Source: CAYUMU01 sp964445985 (lineage in GTDB: Bacteria; Planctomycetota; Planctomycetia; Pirellulales; S012-138). From it: a stretch of 64,000 bases of DNA. The DNA is taken from the NCBI GenBank assembly GCA_964445985.1, contig CAYUMU010000026.1:1-64000 (forward strand), in the 5' to 3' direction. The translations under genes were made by a program, and so were the position numbers. Position 1 is the first letter of the stretch; the number at the start of each line of letters is the position of its first letter. This document shows, piece by piece, positions 16,700 to 26,446 of the stretch. Under the pieces are notes generated by a model, which saw nothing but the letters and a program-made list of their open reading frames with translations, did no database searches and was not told the origin of the DNA.

Positions 16700-17785
16700 C
16701 TACAGATTTCCGCGTTCCGCCTGTTCCCGTTCGATCGCCTGAAACAGCGAGCGGAAATTGCCTTTGCCGAAGGCGTTGCTCCCCCGTCGCTGGATGATTT
16801 CGTAGAACAGCGTGGGGCGGTCTTCGACAGGGCGGGTGAAGATTTGCAGCAGGTAGCCCTGGTCGTCGCGATCGACGAGGATGCCGAGCTCCTTGATGGC
16901 TGCCAGGTCTTCGGCGATGGGGCCGATGCGGGCTTCCAGGTCCAGGTAATAGCTGTCGGGGATTCGCAGGAAGTCGACGCCGTTGTCACGGAGCACCGAC
17001 ACGGTATGCAGGATGTCGGCCGTGGCCACGGCGATGTGCTGCACGCCTGGGCCGCCGTTGAACTCCAGGTATTCGGCGATCTGGCTCTTGCGCTTGCCTG
17101 CCGCCGGCTCGTTGATGGGGAACTTGATCCGGCCGGTCGAGTCCGACATGACCTTGCTGCGGAGGGCGGTGAACTCGGTGGAGATGTCTTTGTCGTCGAA
17201 CGACATGAACTGATGGAAGCCGAGCACCTGGTTGTAGTAGGTGCCCCAGTCGTTCATGCGGCCGTCTTCCACATTGCCAACGATATGATCGATGGCTCTG
17301 AGGCCACAGCTGGGTTGAGGTTTGCGGCGGATTTGATAGCCAGGCAAGAACGGGCCATTGTAGTCGGCCAGCGAAATGAACGAGTGCAAAGTGTCGCCGT
17401 AGGCGCGGATTTTAGCGCGCCGCACGCGGCCATCGGCGTCGGTCACGTCGTACGGTTCGCGCGAGACCTGCGCCCCGCGGGCCACGGCTTCGGCGAAACA
17501 GGCGTCCACGTCTTCGACCAAGAAGGCGATGTCGAGCACGCCGTCGCCATGCCGTCGCAGGTAGTCAGACATGGGGTCGTCGGGGAACAGCGGCGTGCTG
17601 AGCACCAGGCGGATTTTGCCTTGCTCCATGACGTAGGAGGCCTGATCGCGGACGCCGGTTTCCGGGCCGGCGTAGGCGAGTTGCGAGAAGCCAAAGGCCT
17701 TGCGATAGTAGAACGCCGCCTGTTTGGCGTTGCCGACCAAGAGTTCGACGTGATGGATCGATTTCAACGGCAGCGGCGCGGACAT
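16700..17785 (-). CDS. hppD: 4-hydroxyphenylpyruvate dioxygenase
   Basis: This Fe(II) enzyme converts 4-hydroxyphenylpyruvate to homogentisate in tyrosine catabolism and in quinone/tocopherol routes. The 361-residue protein has two vicinal-oxygen-chelate halves. Iron ligands are visible as SIHHVEL (first half), GPGVQHIAVAT and the C-terminal LFYEIIQRRG Glu; GNFRSLFQAIE closes the family. Length is normal. No other tyrosine-degradation gene is adjacent. The start ATG at 17785 is preceded by AAGGAGTA. Confidence 0.95.
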   Translation of the reverse strand: MSAPLPLKSIHHVELLVGNAKQAAFYYRKAFGFSQLAYAGPETGVRDQASYVMEQGKIRLVLSTPLFPDDPMSDYLRRHGDGVLDIAFLVEDVDACFAEAVARGAQVSREPYDVTDADGRVRRAKIRAYGDTLHSFISLADYNGPFLPGYQIRRKPQPSCGLRAIDHIVGNVEDGRMNDWGTYYNQVLGFHQFMSFDDKDISTEFTALRSKVMSDSTGRIKFPINEPAAGKRKSQIAEYLEFNGGPGVQHIAVATADILHTVSVLRDNGVDFLRIPDSYYLDLEARIGPIAEDLAAIKELGILVDRDDQGYLLQIFTRPVEDRPTLFYEIIQRRGSNAFGKGNFRSLFQAIEREQAERGNL

Positions 17786-18059
17786 GGGTACTCCTTCCCC
17801 TCAAATTTGTTGTCGAGACGTGCGCTGGATGAGGGACACGGGGCTTGATGGGCGGCCCCCTACCTTCTCCTTACGCATTCTAGGGGCGGCTCGTTCGGGA
17901 GGCCAGCTTTGGAGGGGAGTGGCGTGTACCAGGTTTTGGCGGCCGACGCGGTTGGGGAAGGCAAGGCGGGGAATTGCTGCCACGCGGATTCATGGCCGAG
18001 GACGGCCATGGCAGGGATACGCTGCGCCGTTTGCTCGCGAAAGTGGCTGGCGATGTGGT

Positions 18060-18785
18060 TCAACTTCCGGATCTAAGGCCGGGCTCGGCGAGCCCTGGCC
18101 TGCAAATTACGTAGGCCGTGGCAGGCACCATTCCGCGCTTGCAGCGCTGGTTTAACTGGTAGCCGTATTCCGCGATGATTTTCAGCACCGTATCGTCTGG
18201 CACGAATAGGTTTTGCACGCCGAAGATGACTCTTCCTCGCTCGGTGAGATAGGCGTGGCTTGCCTTCAGGAACTGCCTGAGCACCTGGGTGCCGTCTTCG
18301 CCGCCGTCCCACATTTGGTCACCATCGACTTGCAGGCGCTCGGTCAGTTTCAGATCGCGGCCGGTTTGGGTGGGCACGTAGGGTGGGTTGAAGAAGATCA
18401 GGTCGTAGCGTTTACCCATGGGAATAGCCGAGAACAGGTCGCTGAGCATGAAGTTGGCGGCGACGTTGTTATGTTCAGCCACGGTTTGCGAGCTGGCGAC
18501 CCGCGAGGGGGAACAGTCCACGCCCTCGATGGCGATCGGCTTTTTAAGGGCGAGCGACAGGCTGAGCAAGGCCGCGGTGCCGATGCCGATTTCGAGGGCG
18601 GAGCGGTCATCGGGCGTGGCCTGGGCGATGATGGTGTGGCTGAGGATGAGCGTGGTGGGGTCGTATTGCACGCTTAGCCCTCGCGGCAGCTTGACGCCGA
18701 ACGCGCGGCGAATCAGAAAGTGATTCGAACGCAGCACTCGCAGCAGCGGGTGGCAGACGTTGTAGGCGAGATTTTTCAGACCCAT
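18060..18785 (-). CDS. HemK/PrmC-type class I methyltransferase
   Basis: The 241-residue protein has motif I as ALEIGIGTAALLSLSLA and the diagnostic catalytic motif FFNPPYVPTQTG, which marks methyltransferases acting on amide or exocyclic amino nitrogens. EGVDCSPSRVASSQTVAEHN is the ribose-binding strand. It lacks the N-terminal helical domain typical of PrmC, so it is more likely a related enzyme of unknown substrate. It lies 22 bp after valS on the same strand and probably shares its transcript. Confidence 0.85.
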   Translation of the reverse strand: MGLKNLAYNVCHPLLRVLRSNHFLIRRAFGVKLPRGLSVQYDPTTLILSHTIIAQATPDDRSALEIGIGTAALLSLSLALKKPIAIEGVDCSPSRVASSQTVAEHNNVAANFMLSDLFSAIPMGKRYDLIFFNPPYVPTQTGRDLKLTERLQVDGDQMWDGGEDGTQVLRQFLKASHAYLTERGRVIFGVQNLFVPDDTVLKIIAEYGYQLNQRCKRGMVPATAYVICRPGLAEPGLRSGS

Positions 18786-18807
18786 CGCGCGGAGTTTCCT
18801 CCCCCGG

Positions 18808-21800
18808 TTACTTCGATTTCAGTTCCTGCAGGAAAGCTTCCACGGCGGCCAGCTTGGCGCGGAGCTCGGCCAGGGCTTCTTGCTCGCCTTGCACCACCGC
18901 GGCCGGAGCTCGGCTCACGAAGCCTTCGTTGGCCAGCTTCTTTTCTTTGGCGGTAATTAGGCCCTGGAGTTTCTCGCGTTCCTTCTCGTTCTTGGCTTTT
19001 TCGGCCGCGACATCGATCAGGTCGGCCAGGTCGACAAAGACTTCCATGCCGACCAGGGTGAAGCTGGCGCTGGGGCTGGGGATGGGAACCTCAGGCCCCC
19101 GCGCCGCGGCTCGGGCGCCGGCCATGCTCTCGAAGTACGGTTGCATGGGCTTGAGCAGTTCGCCCGTGGCGGCGTCGCAGCGCACGACGAATTCCACGGT
19201 GGTTTTCGAGGGGATGTTCTGCCGGCCGCGGATGTCGCGGAGGCCGCGGAGCACGTCTTGAAAAGCCCTGAATTGGGCTTCGATGTTGGGGTCGCGGCGG
19301 GCCGCGTTGCTGGCGGGCCAGGTGGCGATCATTACGCTGGCAACCGCGGCGGCTGGTGTTTCGAGGCCGCGCTGGGGGGCGATCTCGGCCAGCCGCTGCC
19401 AAACTTCTTCGGTGAGGAAGGGGATGAACGGGTGCAGGAGCCGGAGCAGCGTATCGAGCGTGTGGCAGAGGACCCGCTGGGCGACGGGCCGCAGGTCGGG
19501 GTTGCTGAAGCGGTACTTGAGCATCTCCAGGAAGAAGCTGCAGAACTCGTCCCAGGCAAAGTCGTAGAGGCTGCGGGTGGCGTCGGCGAAGCGGAATTCG
19601 GCCAGGGCCTGGGTCACTTCGTCGGTGACGGTCGCCAGCCGGCTGAGCACCCAGCGGTCTTCCACCAGCAGTTCGGACTCGGCAAGGGGGGCGGCGGTAA
19701 AGCCTTCCAGATTCATCAGGGCAAACCGCGAGGCATTCCACAGCTTGTTGCAGAAGTTGCGGCCCAACTCAAAGCGATCGCTGATGACCGCGGCGCGGGC
19801 CAGCTGTTTATCCTCGGGCTTGTCGGCCCATTGGGTGGAGAACTCGAGCTTGCACTTGTCGCATTTGATGCGTGGACGGACGCGGTTTTCCTTGGTTTGC
19901 TCGACGTGGCCGCCGCAGTGGGGGCATTCAAACTCCACCGGCATCCGCACGTCTTGCGTTTCGGTGGTGAGGTAAGCCAGGCCGTAGCGGAGAGCGTCGG
20001 CGCCAAACTTGGCGATGACGTCGAGCGGATCGACGCCGTTGCCCTTGCTCTTGGACATGGTTTCGCCATAACCGTCCAAAATCTTCGGATGAATGAAGAC
20101 CTCGCGGAAGGGAACCTGGTCCAGGTTGTGCAGGCCGGACACGACCATGCGCGCGACCCACAGGGAGATGATGTCGCGGCTGGTGCTGAGCACGCTGGTG
20201 GGGTAGTAGTATGCCAGTTCGGGCGTTTGCTCGGGCCAGCCCAAGGTGGAGTGGGGCCAAAGCTGGCTGCTGAACCAGGTATCGAGCACGTCGGGGTCTT
20301 GTTTGAGCGTGCGGCCGGGGATGGCGCCTTCCGCCAGGTCTTCGTCGCGCGAGCAGATGAGCCAGCCGCTGCCGGCTTCGTCGCGAATGAAGACGATGTC
20401 TTCCCGCTGGCCGAAAGCTTTCTTTAGTTCGGCTTCGGTGGCGTCGGCCGAGTACCAGATGGGGATGCGATGCCCCCACCAGAGTTGGCGGCTGATGCAC
20501 CAATCGCGTTTTTCGCCGAGCCAGTCGAGGTAGCTCTTGGCGTACCGCTCGGGCTTGATGTTGACCTGGCCGGAGATGACGGCGTCCATGGCCAACTGGG
20601 CCAGGCCGGCGTTGCCATCGACATCACTCATCCGCACGAACCACTGGTCGTTGAGCCGGGGTTCGATGGGCGACTTGGAGCGGTCGGAATGGGCCAGGTC
20701 GATGAGGCGGTCTTCCACCAGTTCGAGCAGATCGGCGTCGCGAAGGTCGGCCACGACTTTTTCGCGGGCGGCTTTCATGCTCAGGCCAGCGTAGGGGCCA
20801 GCCTGGTCGTTGAGCGTGCCGTCGTTGTTGAGGATGTCGATCATCGGCAGGTTTTGCCGCAGGCCGACTTCGTAGTCGTTGGGATCGTGGCCGGGGGTGA
20901 TTTTGACGCAGCCGCTGCCGAGCTCGGGCTTGGCCCAGGTGTCGCAAACCAGGGGGATGGGCCGGTTCAGCAGCGGCAGCAGCAGTTGCCGGCCAGCCTG
21001 GGCCATATCGCGTAGTTGCTTGAGATGCGAAAGCATGTGGAGCTTGCGCTCTTCGAGGTCGTTGACCTGGGCCGTGAGCTCCGGCGTGGGTTTGCTTTTG
21101 AGCTGTTTCTCACGGAGTTCTTCGATGGATTTGTCGAGGGCGGTTGCGGGGTCGGGGTGAACGGCCACGGCCGTATCGCCGAGCAGGGTTTCGGGACGGG
21201 TGGTGGCGACGGTGAGGAACGTGGGTTCGCCCGGCCGGGGATCGATGACCTGGTAGCGGATGTGATAGAAGTGGCCGGGGACTTCTTCGTAGAAGATTTC
21301 GTCGTCGGCCACGGCGGTTTGCAGCTGGGTATCCCAATTGATGAGCCGCTTGCCGCGATAGATCAGGCCTTTGGCGAACCACGAAAAGAAGGTGAACCGC
21401 ACGGCGCGGGCGCAGACGTCGTCAAGCGTGAAGCGGGTGCGGTCCCAGTCGCAGCTACAGCCGAGTTGTTTGAGCTGCCCAAGGATGCGGGCCTCGTACT
21501 CGTGCTTCCATTTCCAGATGCGTTCGACCAGGGTCTCGCGGCCGAGGTCGTGGCGGGTTTGGCCTTCTTCGGAATGCAATCGCCGCTCGACCATGGCCTG
21601 GGTGGCAATGCCGGCGTGGTCGGTGCCAGGCATCCAGAGAACATTGTAGCCCTGCATGCGCTTGTGGCGGACGAGAATGTCTTGAATGGTGTTGTTGAGC
21701 GCGTGGCCTAAGTGCAAAGCCCCGGTAACGTTGGGGGGCGGAATCACCATGCAAAACGGCTCGCGGCTGGGGTCGGGCTCGCTGTGGAAGTAGCCCTGCT

Positions 21801-21867
21801 GTTCCCAGTACGGATACCAGCGATCCTGGGCTGCCAGGTGATCGTATTGCTTGGGGAGTTCGGCCAT
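18808..21867 (-). CDS. valS: Valine--tRNA ligase
   Basis: The 1019-residue class I synthetase charges tRNA-Val. HIGH motif: PPPNVTGALHLGHALN near residue 45; KMSKS motif: GYGETMSKSKGNGVDPLDV near 605. The editing (CP1) domain and C-terminal anticodon domain are present, ending in a coiled-coil arm (about 950-1019) with ELRAKLAAVEAFLQELKSK. After the KMSKS loop a zinc-ribbon-like insertion carries CPHCGGHV and CDKCKLEF, which E. coli ValS lacks. The start ATG at 21867 matches the family N-terminus. Confidence 0.97.
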   Translation of the reverse strand: MAELPKQYDHLAAQDRWYPYWEQQGYFHSEPDPSREPFCMVIPPPNVTGALHLGHALNNTIQDILVRHKRMQGYNVLWMPGTDHAGIATQAMVERRLHSEEGQTRHDLGRETLVERIWKWKHEYEARILGQLKQLGCSCDWDRTRFTLDDVCARAVRFTFFSWFAKGLIYRGKRLINWDTQLQTAVADDEIFYEEVPGHFYHIRYQVIDPRPGEPTFLTVATTRPETLLGDTAVAVHPDPATALDKSIEELREKQLKSKPTPELTAQVNDLEERKLHMLSHLKQLRDMAQAGRQLLLPLLNRPIPLVCDTWAKPELGSGCVKITPGHDPNDYEVGLRQNLPMIDILNNDGTLNDQAGPYAGLSMKAAREKVVADLRDADLLELVEDRLIDLAHSDRSKSPIEPRLNDQWFVRMSDVDGNAGLAQLAMDAVISGQVNIKPERYAKSYLDWLGEKRDWCISRQLWWGHRIPIWYSADATEAELKKAFGQREDIVFIRDEAGSGWLICSRDEDLAEGAIPGRTLKQDPDVLDTWFSSQLWPHSTLGWPEQTPELAYYYPTSVLSTSRDIISLWVARMVVSGLHNLDQVPFREVFIHPKILDGYGETMSKSKGNGVDPLDVIAKFGADALRYGLAYLTTETQDVRMPVEFECPHCGGHVEQTKENRVRPRIKCDKCKLEFSTQWADKPEDKQLARAAVISDRFELGRNFCNKLWNASRFALMNLEGFTAAPLAESELLVEDRWVLSRLATVTDEVTQALAEFRFADATRSLYDFAWDEFCSFFLEMLKYRFSNPDLRPVAQRVLCHTLDTLLRLLHPFIPFLTEEVWQRLAEIAPQRGLETPAAAVASVMIATWPASNAARRDPNIEAQFRAFQDVLRGLRDIRGRQNIPSKTTVEFVVRCDAATGELLKPMQPYFESMAGARAAARGPEVPIPSPSASFTLVGMEVFVDLADLIDVAAEKAKNEKEREKLQGLITAKEKKLANEGFVSRAPAAVVQGEQEALAELRAKLAAVEAFLQELKSK

Positions 21868-22054
21868 GGTGGTCTCAAACGGGATTCAATAAAAGCCGCT
21901 ATCTTAGCACGCTTTATCTTACAGGGGAGTGCGGCAAGCGACAGGCGGAGCGGGAATCGGTCCAGGCCCAGGGGCGGCCTGACAAAAAGTTGCTGACTCT
22001 AACGGATTCCAGGTGCGCCCCTTTTGCGTTGAATGCAAATCGCGGATAATTCAT

Positions 22055-22248
22055 AACCCGACGCGTTACAGCATTATGCAAGTGCTAGCATATCGTCCGA
22101 TTCGTAAGGATTTAAGTGTGCTAGCAGTGGCCGACATTGGCCGTGCTAGCATCCTTAACTTCTTACACCATGGTGAGCCGTGCTAGCACTTGCATAACAT
22201 TCGTTAGCGAGGGACGTACGTGGGACTCCCTCGCTAACGCGTCGGGTT
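22055..22248 (+). repeat. Complex palindromic element with four TGCTAGCA boxes and nested hairpin
   Basis: The left arm AACCCGACGCGTTA...TTATGCAAGTGCTAGCA (22055-22090) is inverted at 22181-22248. The right arm is interrupted by a perfect hairpin, CGTTAGCGAGGGA / TCCCTCGCTAACG (22202-22239). GCTAGC cores lie at 22084, 22120, 22145 and 22182. A related GCGAGGGA hairpin is at 58120-58147. It sits in a 697-bp gene-free space between valS and the DUF1559 gene. Confidence 0.8.
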
Positions 22249-22487
22249 GCAAATAGCAAGGCGTTCACAAAACCAGGGCTAGCTGCGAACGAGGACGTTT
22301 TTATCAGGCCAAGCCAGGGGGGAGCCCAGGACTGAAGCTAAATCATGCCAAAAGAGTTCCCACGCACTCAAGCCGTATCCTGGTGAAGACAGCGCAAGTG
22401 AGGGTGAGGATACCAGCCGAACAAGGCAAAAATCGGCCAAATCCGTCGCCGAACAACTCCCTCTTTGCTTGAAGCACCCTGAATGCA

Positions 22488-22524
22488 GAAAGGCCGCTCT
22501 CGTGCAAAGTGCTCAAGAGCGGCC
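22488..22524 (-). terminator. Putative hairpin terminator of DUF1559 gene
   Basis: GGCCGCTCT (22492-22500) pairs exactly with AGAGCGGCC (22516-22524). On the minus strand a short U-rich stretch follows. It lies 40 bp beyond the stop of the gene ending at 22565. Confidence 0.4.
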
Positions 22525-22564
22525 CGAAAGGCTTGTCGATTAAAACGACCGTTATTCCAGCAGG

Positions 22565-23548
22565 TTACGGCAGGTCGTAGGGAGTGCCGTCGGCGCGTCC
22601 ACCCATGGCGCGCAGCACGGGACCGGTGGCGTAGGTTTTCACCGCCTGAACGCGGGTATCGCCGAATACGAACTGGGAGATGCCGGGGTGCCAGCTACCA
22701 TAGTGGTAGTTTGCCGCGCCCGTCGTGGGATCGGTCGACGTGGAGGTTTGCTCCGGGGTATCGGGGCGCTGAGCTAAGCCAAGGTCCAGCACGCGGACAC
22801 CGCCACTAAACCACGCGCCGCCCACGCCAGCGCCTTCGGGGAAGTCGTAAGTGTCGGAACCGAGACGCGAAGGGGTTACGTGCTTTTCACCCGCCATGGC
22901 CGTGTAGCTCATGCCGTCGGTCACGCCGCCGATGGTGACTTTCGAGCGAATTACGTAGCTGCCGTTCACGGCAGTCACGGCCGTGGCCGGACCAGCGAAA
23001 ACACCGTTAATATATTCGGCGTTGCCGGTTTGATTCGGGTGGACGCTGGGATTGGTCGGCCAACCGCTGGGGAAATAGGTCATGCTGACCGATACATAAT
23101 CAACCGCCTGCCCACCCCAAGACGGAGTCGTGCGGAAACCGCGAGTGGGACACAGCAAAGCGGGTGACCGAAAGCTCGAGTGGATTTGTTTATTCGACTG
23201 ATTGAGGGGACCGCCTGCGACGGTGCTATCCGACTGCAAGTTCAATTGCAGACCATCGTAGGCCGGTCCTGCATCCATTACCGGCCACAGCGTCGAAATC
23301 CACCCATGGTTTGCATTGCCACCCAAGGCATGCGGCGGGATCTGCTCATTGTTGCGGTCGGCGTAGAGCAGCACGCCGGTTCCTAATTGTTTCAAATTAC
23401 TCGAACAATTCGCGCGGCGGGCAGCCTCGCGCGCGGCCTGAATGGCAGGCAGCAACATGGCAATCAAAATGCCAATGATGGCAATCACCACCAATAACTC
23501 CACAAGCGTGAAGCCGCGGCGGCCAAGCGGACGGGCAACGGTGGGCAT
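22565..23548 (-). CDS. DUF1559 prepilin-like protein
   Basis: The ATG at 23548, preceded by AGAGGAAG, gives [20 protein letters not shown], a class III signal peptide with the [13 protein letters not shown] processing site for prepilin peptidase; the longer ORF has no support. The 327-residue product then has a hydrophobic helix, [17 protein letters not shown] and a long DUF1559 domain (about 60-327) ending in a [14 protein letters not shown] motif. Such proteins are massively expanded in planctomycetes and are thought to be pseudopilin-like envelope proteins. Upstream 23549-23939 is AT-rich and probably holds its promoter. Confidence 0.92.
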   Translation of the reverse strand: MPTVARPLGRRGFTLVELLVVIAIIGILIAMLLPAIQAAREAARRANCSSNLKQLGTGVLLYADRNNEQIPPHALGGNANHGWISTLWPVMDAGPAYDGLQLNLQSDSTVAGGPLNQSNKQIHSSFRSPALLCPTRGFRTTPSWGGQAVDYVSVSMTYFPSGWPTNPSVHPNQTGNAEYINGVFAGPATAVTAVNGSYVIRSKVTIGGVTDGMSYTAMAGEKHVTPSRLGSDTYDFPEGAGVGGAWFSGGVRVLDLGLAQRPDTPEQTSTSTDPTTGAANYHYGSWHPGISQFVFGDTRVQAVKTYATGPVLRAMGGRADGTPYDLP

Positions 23549-23939
23549 GCGGACCTTCCTCTTCTCTAAAAGGGCAGAGCATGAAAATGAAAATACGCCG
23601 AATTCGGCGAAAAAGACGCAGCGGAAAGCCCCAATGGTCGGCTTGATTTCAGGGATTTTGGAGATCCCTAGAAATACATTGAGGAAGGAAACGGCAGGCA
23701 TAGAAGGCGTGACGATTACTCTTAGGTTAATTATAATAAAATTTCCAGCCAGGAAACCCCGCATTCAGGGGGATTGGAGACGATTCTGAGCCTTCCTTCT
23801 TGAAAATAATGCTTCAAGTTCGACTTTACCCTGTCAATACGAGGGAACTGGCCCTGCTTCTGAGCCGCGAGCAATTCGCTGGGGCACGTGGCGAGATAAC
23901 CGCGAGCGCGGTGAAAGAGAACGGGACGAAGTGTCAAGG

Positions 23940-24986
23940 TCACATCATCTGTCGCAATAGGGCCAAACAGGCGTCGATTTGGTCGTCGCTGCCGACGGAG
24001 ACGCGGAGGCCATCGGGCCAGCCGCGGTAGCTCATATAGCGAACCAGCACCCCTTGTTCCTTCAATTGCTCATAGAGCGGGCGAACGGACACTTGGGGAT
24101 GGGTATTCCACACGAAATTCGCCTGCGACGGTACGACGTGGAAGCCGAGGTCGCGCATGCCGTCTTCTAGCCGGGTGCGAGTGTGCAGAATTTTAGCCCG
24201 ATTGTCGGCCAGCCAGGTTTGATCGTCGATGGCGGCCGTGGCGGCGGCGATGGAGAGCGAATCGCAGTTATAAGAGTCTTTGACTTTTTGCAGCTCTTGA
24301 ATGATTTGCGGTTGCGCGATGATGAACCCAAATCGCAGGCCGGCGAGGGCGTATGACTTGCTGAGCGTGCGCGAAACCATCACGTTGGGGTATTCGCGGA
24401 CGAGCTTCAAGCAGTGGTCGGGGGCGAAATCGGCGTAGGCTTCGTCGATCAGTAGCGGGCAGGGGATGCGCTCGGCAATCGCGGCGACTTCGGCCGGGGT
24501 GAGGAACGTGCCGGAGGGGCTGTTGGGGTTGGGGAGATAGGCCAGGCGGAGGCGGTCGGCGGCGGCCGTGAACGGCTCGCCCAGCTTCCAAGCGGGCGAA
24601 AACTCGACTTCCTGGCTGGCGGCGTTCTGGATTTGGGCCAGCACTTTGTAGAGCACGTAGCTGGGGTAGGGGAGACGCAGGAGATCGCCGTCGCCCACGA
24701 AAGCGCGGGTGACGATGGTGAGAATATCGTCGCTGCCGTTGCCGCAGAGAATCCAATCGGGATCGACGCCGAGGATTTCGCCCGCCCGGGTGCGAAAGGC
24801 CGTGGCCAAGGGGTCGGGGTAGCGCGACAGGCCGGCGGAGAGCACGTCTTGCACGGCGCGCGCGACCGCCGCCGACATGCGGTAGGGGTTCTCGTTGGTA
24901 TTGAGCTTGATGAACTTGCCAGCGCGGGGTTGTTCCCCAGGCACGTAGCCACTCATGGCGGCGATATTAGGGCGAACCGAAGTCAT
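23940..24986 (-). CDS. hisC: Histidinol-phosphate aminotransferase
   Basis: This fold-type I PLP enzyme transaminates imidazole-acetol phosphate in histidine synthesis and can act on related amino acids. The 348-residue protein has KLNTNENPY at the N-terminus, GNGSDDIL, LPNPNSPSG and the PLP-lysine motif SRTLSKSYALAGLRFG, all standard for HisC. The stop is at 23940. No other his gene is adjacent, so it is a detached histidine gene or a paralogue. Confidence 0.93.
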   Translation of the reverse strand: MTSVRPNIAAMSGYVPGEQPRAGKFIKLNTNENPYRMSAAVARAVQDVLSAGLSRYPDPLATAFRTRAGEILGVDPDWILCGNGSDDILTIVTRAFVGDGDLLRLPYPSYVLYKVLAQIQNAASQEVEFSPAWKLGEPFTAAADRLRLAYLPNPNSPSGTFLTPAEVAAIAERIPCPLLIDEAYADFAPDHCLKLVREYPNVMVSRTLSKSYALAGLRFGFIIAQPQIIQELQKVKDSYNCDSLSIAAATAAIDDQTWLADNRAKILHTRTRLEDGMRDLGFHVVPSQANFVWNTHPQVSVRPLYEQLKEQGVLVRYMSYRGWPDGLRVSVGSDDQIDACLALLRQMM

Positions 24987-25111
24987 GGATGGCGGCGAGG
25001 GAGAGTACGGGAGGACGGTCTGGGAACGAATGACGGGGGATCAGAGTTGGTGCCAAAACTGCGGATACATCGTTTCACCTAAGGCCGCAGTTTGAACGAC
25101 CTCGCTCGTGC

Positions 25112-25140
25112 ACTGGATCCCCGCCTTCGTGGGGATGACG
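25112..25140 (+). repeat. Short dispersed hairpin (CTGGATCCCCGCC type)
   Basis: ATCCCCGCC and a matching TGGGGAT arm form a short hairpin. A related sequence, CTGGATTCCCGCCTGCGCGGGAATGAC, is at 26305-26331. This resembles an intergenic hairpin common in many bacterial genomes. Confidence 0.6.
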
Positions 25141-25171
25141 AGTTTGGAGGCGTGCCGCGTACATCTCGCCC

Positions 25172-26116
25172 CTAAATCTTGGGCTTGTTGTCGGGGTGCT
25201 CGTCGCGGCGAGCCGCTTCGGCCTGGTTGGCTTCGGCCTTGGCGCGGGCTCGTGACCAGGCGCGAGGGACTTCGGCCGCCAGGGCGGCCCCGGTATCGAC
25301 CAGTTTTTTCAGAGCCTGGCGGGCCGAATCGTACGATTGCCTGCCGGCCTCCACCTCTTCTTCATCCAGGCGGCCCAGCTCGCCGTCGATTTCTTCCAGC
25401 CGGGTTCTGGCTTGACGCACGTCGGCCACCAAAGGTTCGGGGCCGGCCTCTTCGGCGTGGGCGTCGTATGCCTTGCGGCCCAGCTCGCGGAGCAGGCCGC
25501 GGGCGTGCGAGGCCAGCATTTCTCGCTGCGGAATGCCGGCCAGCTTGGTCGCCAAGCCGCGGAGCTGGTCGATCATGGAAGGGAACTCGACTTTGGTTGC
25601 CCGAGATTCGGCGGGCTCGAGTTGGGCAATCTCATCGACGAGGTCGTCGAGTTCCTGGTACAGCTCGGTGAACTCATCGCGGTAGCGGCCCTCGTCGCGA
25701 ACGGCTTTACCCAAGGCGAGATAGGCGGTGGGAAGCACCGAATTGGCGATCCGGAACCGCCGGGCTTGGAGCACGCCTCGCTGGGCCGTGAGGCTGGCGT
25801 TGGCCGTGAGCAGGTCCCACTTTTCTTTGAGCCAATCGCGAGTGCCCAGCGGGTCTCCGGGATTCGATTTGGGCGAACCGGGCGGGATGGGATCGTCGCC
25901 CGTGGTGGCCGTGATGGTGGTGGGCGAAAACGGGGGCGCCGGAGGTTCCATCGCCAACACGTCGCCCAAAGTTTGGGCCATCGCGCCAGGCTCATCGGCG
26001 GGCCGCACCAGGTCGGTCTCGGCGAGCTGCCCTGAGTCGTACATGGCGCGGAGTTGCGAGGTCGGAACGGGACCAGCCTCGAGGCCGTCTTTGGTGAAGA
26101 GCCATTGATGGGACAT
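25172..26116 (-). CDS. GYF_2 (DUF4339) domain protein
   Basis: From ATG at 26116 the protein has 314 residues. Residues 1-55 form a GYF_2 domain (HQWLFTKDGLEAGPVPTSQL, then QLAETDLVRPADE), a probable peptide-binding module. The rest is soluble, charged and helical, with a likely coiled coil around 200-290 (EIDGELGRLDEEEVEAGRQ). No membrane segment follows, which is unusual because many bacterial GYF_2 proteins are membrane anchored. The target is unknown. Confidence 0.85.
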   Translation of the reverse strand: MSHQWLFTKDGLEAGPVPTSQLRAMYDSGQLAETDLVRPADEPGAMAQTLGDVLAMEPPAPPFSPTTITATTGDDPIPPGSPKSNPGDPLGTRDWLKEKWDLLTANASLTAQRGVLQARRFRIANSVLPTAYLALGKAVRDEGRYRDEFTELYQELDDLVDEIAQLEPAESRATKVEFPSMIDQLRGLATKLAGIPQREMLASHARGLLRELGRKAYDAHAEEAGPEPLVADVRQARTRLEEIDGELGRLDEEEVEAGRQSYDSARQALKKLVDTGAALAAEVPRAWSRARAKAEANQAEAARRDEHPDNKPKI

Positions 26117-26304
26117 GCGATGGTTCTCTGGATTTGGGAGCGTGATTTGAATGCGGGGTCGCGGCGGCCGCTTGGGAAAACTTCCCCCCACTGAAATCAC
26201 TTCTACGCTGAAGTTAGGGGCCTAGTGGGCCATTGAAGGATAACTTCCCGCTATGCAGTTCCTGCCCCAAGCCGATCTTGATTGCGGAGTCTTATCCGCC
26301 GCAT

Positions 26305-26331
26305 CTGGATTCCCGCCTGCGCGGGAATGAC
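26305..26331 (+). repeat. Short dispersed hairpin (CTGGATTCCCGCC type)
   Basis: ATTCCCGC and GCGGGAAT pair exactly around CTGC. It lies in the 330-bp gene-free space 26117-26446. Related to 25112-25140. Confidence 0.65.
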
Positions 26332-26446
26332 GGTTTCGCGCCGGATAATAGAGTGTCAATGCCAGCCAGGATTAAATGCTCTTCGCTCCTTTACATGGCA
26401 GTTTGTATGCCAAAAGCATGACGGCGAAGCAGTCTAACAACAATTC

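Noticed and set aside
19141..20427. Plus-strand ORF of 428 residues inside valS
   Set aside because: Antisense shadow in high-GC DNA; no recognisable domain.
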